Positions 62,445 through 64,000 of a stretch of DNA of 64,000 nucleotides are shown in pieces (position 1 is the first letter of the stretch; the number at the start of each line of letters is the position of its first letter). The notes under the pieces were generated by a model, which searched no databases, was not told the DNA's origin, and saw only the letters and a list, made by a program, of their open reading frames with translations. Both the position numbers and the translations under genes were made by a program. This DNA comes from Streptomyces sp. NBC_00670 (lineage in GTDB: Bacteria > Actinomycetota > Actinomycetes > Streptomycetales > Streptomycetaceae). The stretch is from positions 1,240,001 through 1,304,000 of the forward strand of contig NZ_CP109017.1 in assembly GCF_036226765.1 (NCBI RefSeq), read 5' to 3'.

Positions 62445-62493
62445 GCCGCCGGGGTGGCGGGAAACCTTCTCCGGTTCCCGCCACCCCGGCGGC
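62445..62493. terminator. Bidirectional terminator between bldD and nusB
   Basis: A perfect 18-bp stem (62445-62462 with 62476-62493), 13-nt loop, followed by ttt on the bldD side. It lies between convergent stops at 62421 and 62514. Confidence 0.9.
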
Positions 62494-62513
62494 TTTGTGG
62501 TGCTGCGGAGGCC

Positions 62514-62942
62514 CTAGGCGCGCCGCAGCGACGGCTTGAGCTCCTTCAGGCGGCCCAGGAGGCCGTTGACGAAGGCCGGCGACTCGTCCGTGGAGAATTC
62601 CTTGGCGAGCTGCACCATCTCGTCGAGCACCACCGCGTCCGGGGTCTCGTCGACCCAGATCAGCTCGTAGGCACCGAGCCGCAGGATGTTGCGGTCGACC
62701 ACCGGCATCCGGTCCAGCGTCCAGCCGACCGCGTACTGCGCGAGCAGCTCGTCGATCCGCGTCGCGTGCTCCGCGTAGCCCTCGACGAGCTGCATCGTGT
62801 ACTCGCTGACCGGCGGCTGCCGGGTGTCGCTCCGGGAGAGCGTGACCCAGTCCGCGAGCACGGTCAGGACGTCGGCGCCACGCTGGTCGCCCTCGAAGAG
62901 GATCTGGAAGGCGCGCTTGCGGGCCGTGTTACGGGCAGCCAC
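62514..62942 (-). CDS. nusB: Transcription antitermination factor NusB
   Basis: A 142-aa all-helical protein acting with NusE (S10) at boxA in rRNA operons. It has AARNTARKRAFQILFEGDQRGAD at the N-terminus, VDRNILRLGAYELIWVDETPDAVVLDEMVQLAKEFS and a C-terminal FVNGLLGRL. Start GTG 62942, only 2 bp after the efp stop, so translation is probably coupled. Confidence 0.96.
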   Translation of the reverse strand: MAARNTARKRAFQILFEGDQRGADVLTVLADWVTLSRSDTRQPPVSEYTMQLVEGYAEHATRIDELLAQYAVGWTLDRMPVVDRNILRLGAYELIWVDETPDAVVLDEMVQLAKEFSTDESPAFVNGLLGRLKELKPSLRRA

Positions 62943-62944
62943 GG

Positions 62945-63511
62945 TTAGCTGTTCACCCGGCCGAGGTAGTCACTCGAACGGGTGTCGACCTTGATCTTCT
63001 CACCGGTGGTGATGAAGAGCGGGACCTGGATCTGGTGGCCGGTCTCCAGCGTGGCGGGCTTGGTGCCGCCGGTGGAGCGGTCGCCCTGGACGCCCGGCTC
63101 GGTCTCCTGGACCGTCAGCTCGACGGCGGCCGGCAGCTCGACGAAGAGCACCTCGCCCTCGTGCTGGGCGACGGTGGCGGTGAAGCCCTCGATCAGGAAG
63201 TTGGCGGCGTCGCCGACGGCCTTGCGGTCGACCATGAGCTGGTCGTAGGTCTCCATGTCCATGAAGACGAAGTAGTCGCCGTCCATGTAGGAGAACTGCA
63301 TGTCGCGCTTGTCGACAGTGGCCGTCTCGACCTTGACGCCGGCGTTGAACGTCTTGTCGACGACCTTGCCGGAGAGCACGTTCTTGAGCTTGGTGCGCAC
63401 GAATGCCGGGCCCTTGCCGGGCTTGACGTGCTGGAACTCGACGACGGACCAGAGCTGGCCGCCTTCGAGCTTGAGCACCAGGCCGTTCTTGAGGTCGTTC
63501 GTGGAAGCCAC
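62945..63511 (-). CDS. efp: Translation elongation factor P
   Basis: A 188-aa three-domain tRNA-mimic factor that relieves ribosome stalling at polyproline. The functional loop [14 protein letters not shown] carries Lys33 at the tip. The start is GTG 63511 ([11 protein letters not shown]), the family length; the frame is open to 63565. It lies between the M24 peptidase gene and nusB, the usual actinobacterial order. Confidence 0.97.
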   Translation of the reverse strand: MASTNDLKNGLVLKLEGGQLWSVVEFQHVKPGKGPAFVRTKLKNVLSGKVVDKTFNAGVKVETATVDKRDMQFSYMDGDYFVFMDMETYDQLMVDRKAVGDAANFLIEGFTATVAQHEGEVLFVELPAAVELTVQETEPGVQGDRSTGGTKPATLETGHQIQVPLFITTGEKIKVDTRSSDYLGRVNS

Positions 63512-63574
63512 GGTTGCGGAATCTCCTGGACTGGACTGACGTGGACGACCCGGGAGCGTACGCACAGCGCGAGG

Positions 63575-64000
63575 CTAGAGCGCGAGCAGCTCCTTGGTCG
63601 TGATGGTGAGTAGCTCGGGTCCGCCGTCCGCCTCGGGGCGTACGACGAGCGTGTCATCGATCCGGACACCGCCCCGTCCCGGGAGGTGAACCCCCGGTTC
63701 GACGGTGACCGGCACGCAAGCGTCCAGTTTACCCATGGCCGCGGGGGCCAATTGAGGGTCCTCTTCGATTTCCAGTCCCACGCCGTGTCCCGTCATCGGC
63801 GGGAGCGCGTCGCCGTGCCCTCCGGAGTCGATGACCTGGCGTGTCACCCGGTCCACGTCCCGGCAGGCCACGCCGGGTGCCAGGGCCTCGCGTCCGGCCC
63901 GCTGGGCGGCGAAGACCAGGTCGTACAGCTCGATCTGCCAGTCGGCGGGCGAGGTCCCGATGACGAACGTACGTCCGATCTCGGAGCGGTAGCCGTGGTA
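63575..64000 (-). CDS. M24-family metallopeptidase (Xaa-Pro peptidase-like), C-terminal part
   Basis: The frame is open to the window edge, so only the last 141 residues are visible and the start lies outside. The creatinase fold motifs are recognisable: YHGYRSEIGRTFVIG, MTGHGVGLEIEEDPQLAP, VTVEPGVHLPGRGGVRIDDTLVV. The expected second Asp ligand (SDITRT) is SEIGRT, the family HE is EE, and the last ligand Glu (RIED) is Asp. It precedes efp, as pepQ does in mycobacteria. Activity may therefore differ from ordinary prolidase. Confidence 0.85.
   Translation of the reverse strand, partial: YHGYRSEIGRTFVIGTSPADWQIELYDLVFAAQRAGREALAPGVACRDVDRVTRQVIDSGGHGDALPPMTGHGVGLEIEEDPQLAPAAMGKLDACVPVTVEPGVHLPGRGGVRIDDTLVVRPEADGGPELLTITTKELLAL

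Overview
The window is a stretch of core chromosome from a high-G+C actinomycete, almost certainly a Streptomyces. The evidence is strong G/C bias at third codon positions, many GTG starts, few T-tracts after terminators, and Streptomyces hallmark genes: rbpA, bldD with its c-di-GMP motif, the sIHF nucleoid protein, and a polyprenol-phosphate mannose synthase. I see no prophage, insertion sequence, CRISPR array, rRNA, tRNA or secondary-metabolite cluster.

Layout. 1-5.6 kb: end of an FtsK-like gene, a MocR regulator divergent from a YczE membrane protein, a glycerophosphodiester phosphodiesterase and an MFS protein. 5.9-10.7 kb: rbpA with a sigma-R type promoter, fxsA, ppm1, an amidohydrolase and an Lrp regulator. 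10.9-19 kb: mixed regulators (TetR, MmyB-like XRE), an SDR, a secreted C39 peptidase, a uridine-kinase-like protein and a TPR/AAA+ ATPase preceded by a promoter-terminator unit. 19-27.4 kb: two DUF21/CBS proteins, then a rib-his gene string (ribE-ribM-ribBA-ribH-hisE-hisG-PH protein) under an FMN riboswitch. 27.6-44.8 kb: ROK regulator/MFS pair, thioesterase, uracil permease, a davB-davA lysine-catabolic pair, GMP-reductase-like guaB1, SorC regulator, rpe, rsmB, fmt and an HTH protein. 44.9-64 kb: a long leftward housekeeping block, priA, metK, coaBC, rpoZ, gmk, sIHF and the pyrimidine operon (pyrR-pyrB-pyrC-membrane protein-carA-carB-pyrD-pyrF). bldD lies divergent from pyrR, followed by nusB, efp and a truncated M24 peptidase.

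How genes work together. The pyr genes give the de novo route to UMP, probably controlled by PyrR acting on a leader hairpin beside the pyrR ribosome-binding site. The rib genes make riboflavin from GTP and ribulose 5-phosphate, and RibM imports it; ribulose-phosphate epimerase is also encoded nearby. DavB and DavA together convert lysine to 5-aminovalerate. RbpA, omega, NusB, sIHF, BldD and EF-P are global transcription, nucleoid and translation factors.

The most interesting non-standard signals are four copies of a modular dispersed repeat placed at gene ends, a promoter plus Pro-rich leaderless mini-ORF plus terminator upstream of the AAA+ gene, an 18-bp palindrome upstream of rbpA, an M24 peptidase with substituted metal-ligand positions, and a PyrR-binding-loop-like hairpin in the pyrR leader. 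Most of the window is conserved core metabolism, and I do not claim a wholly new system.
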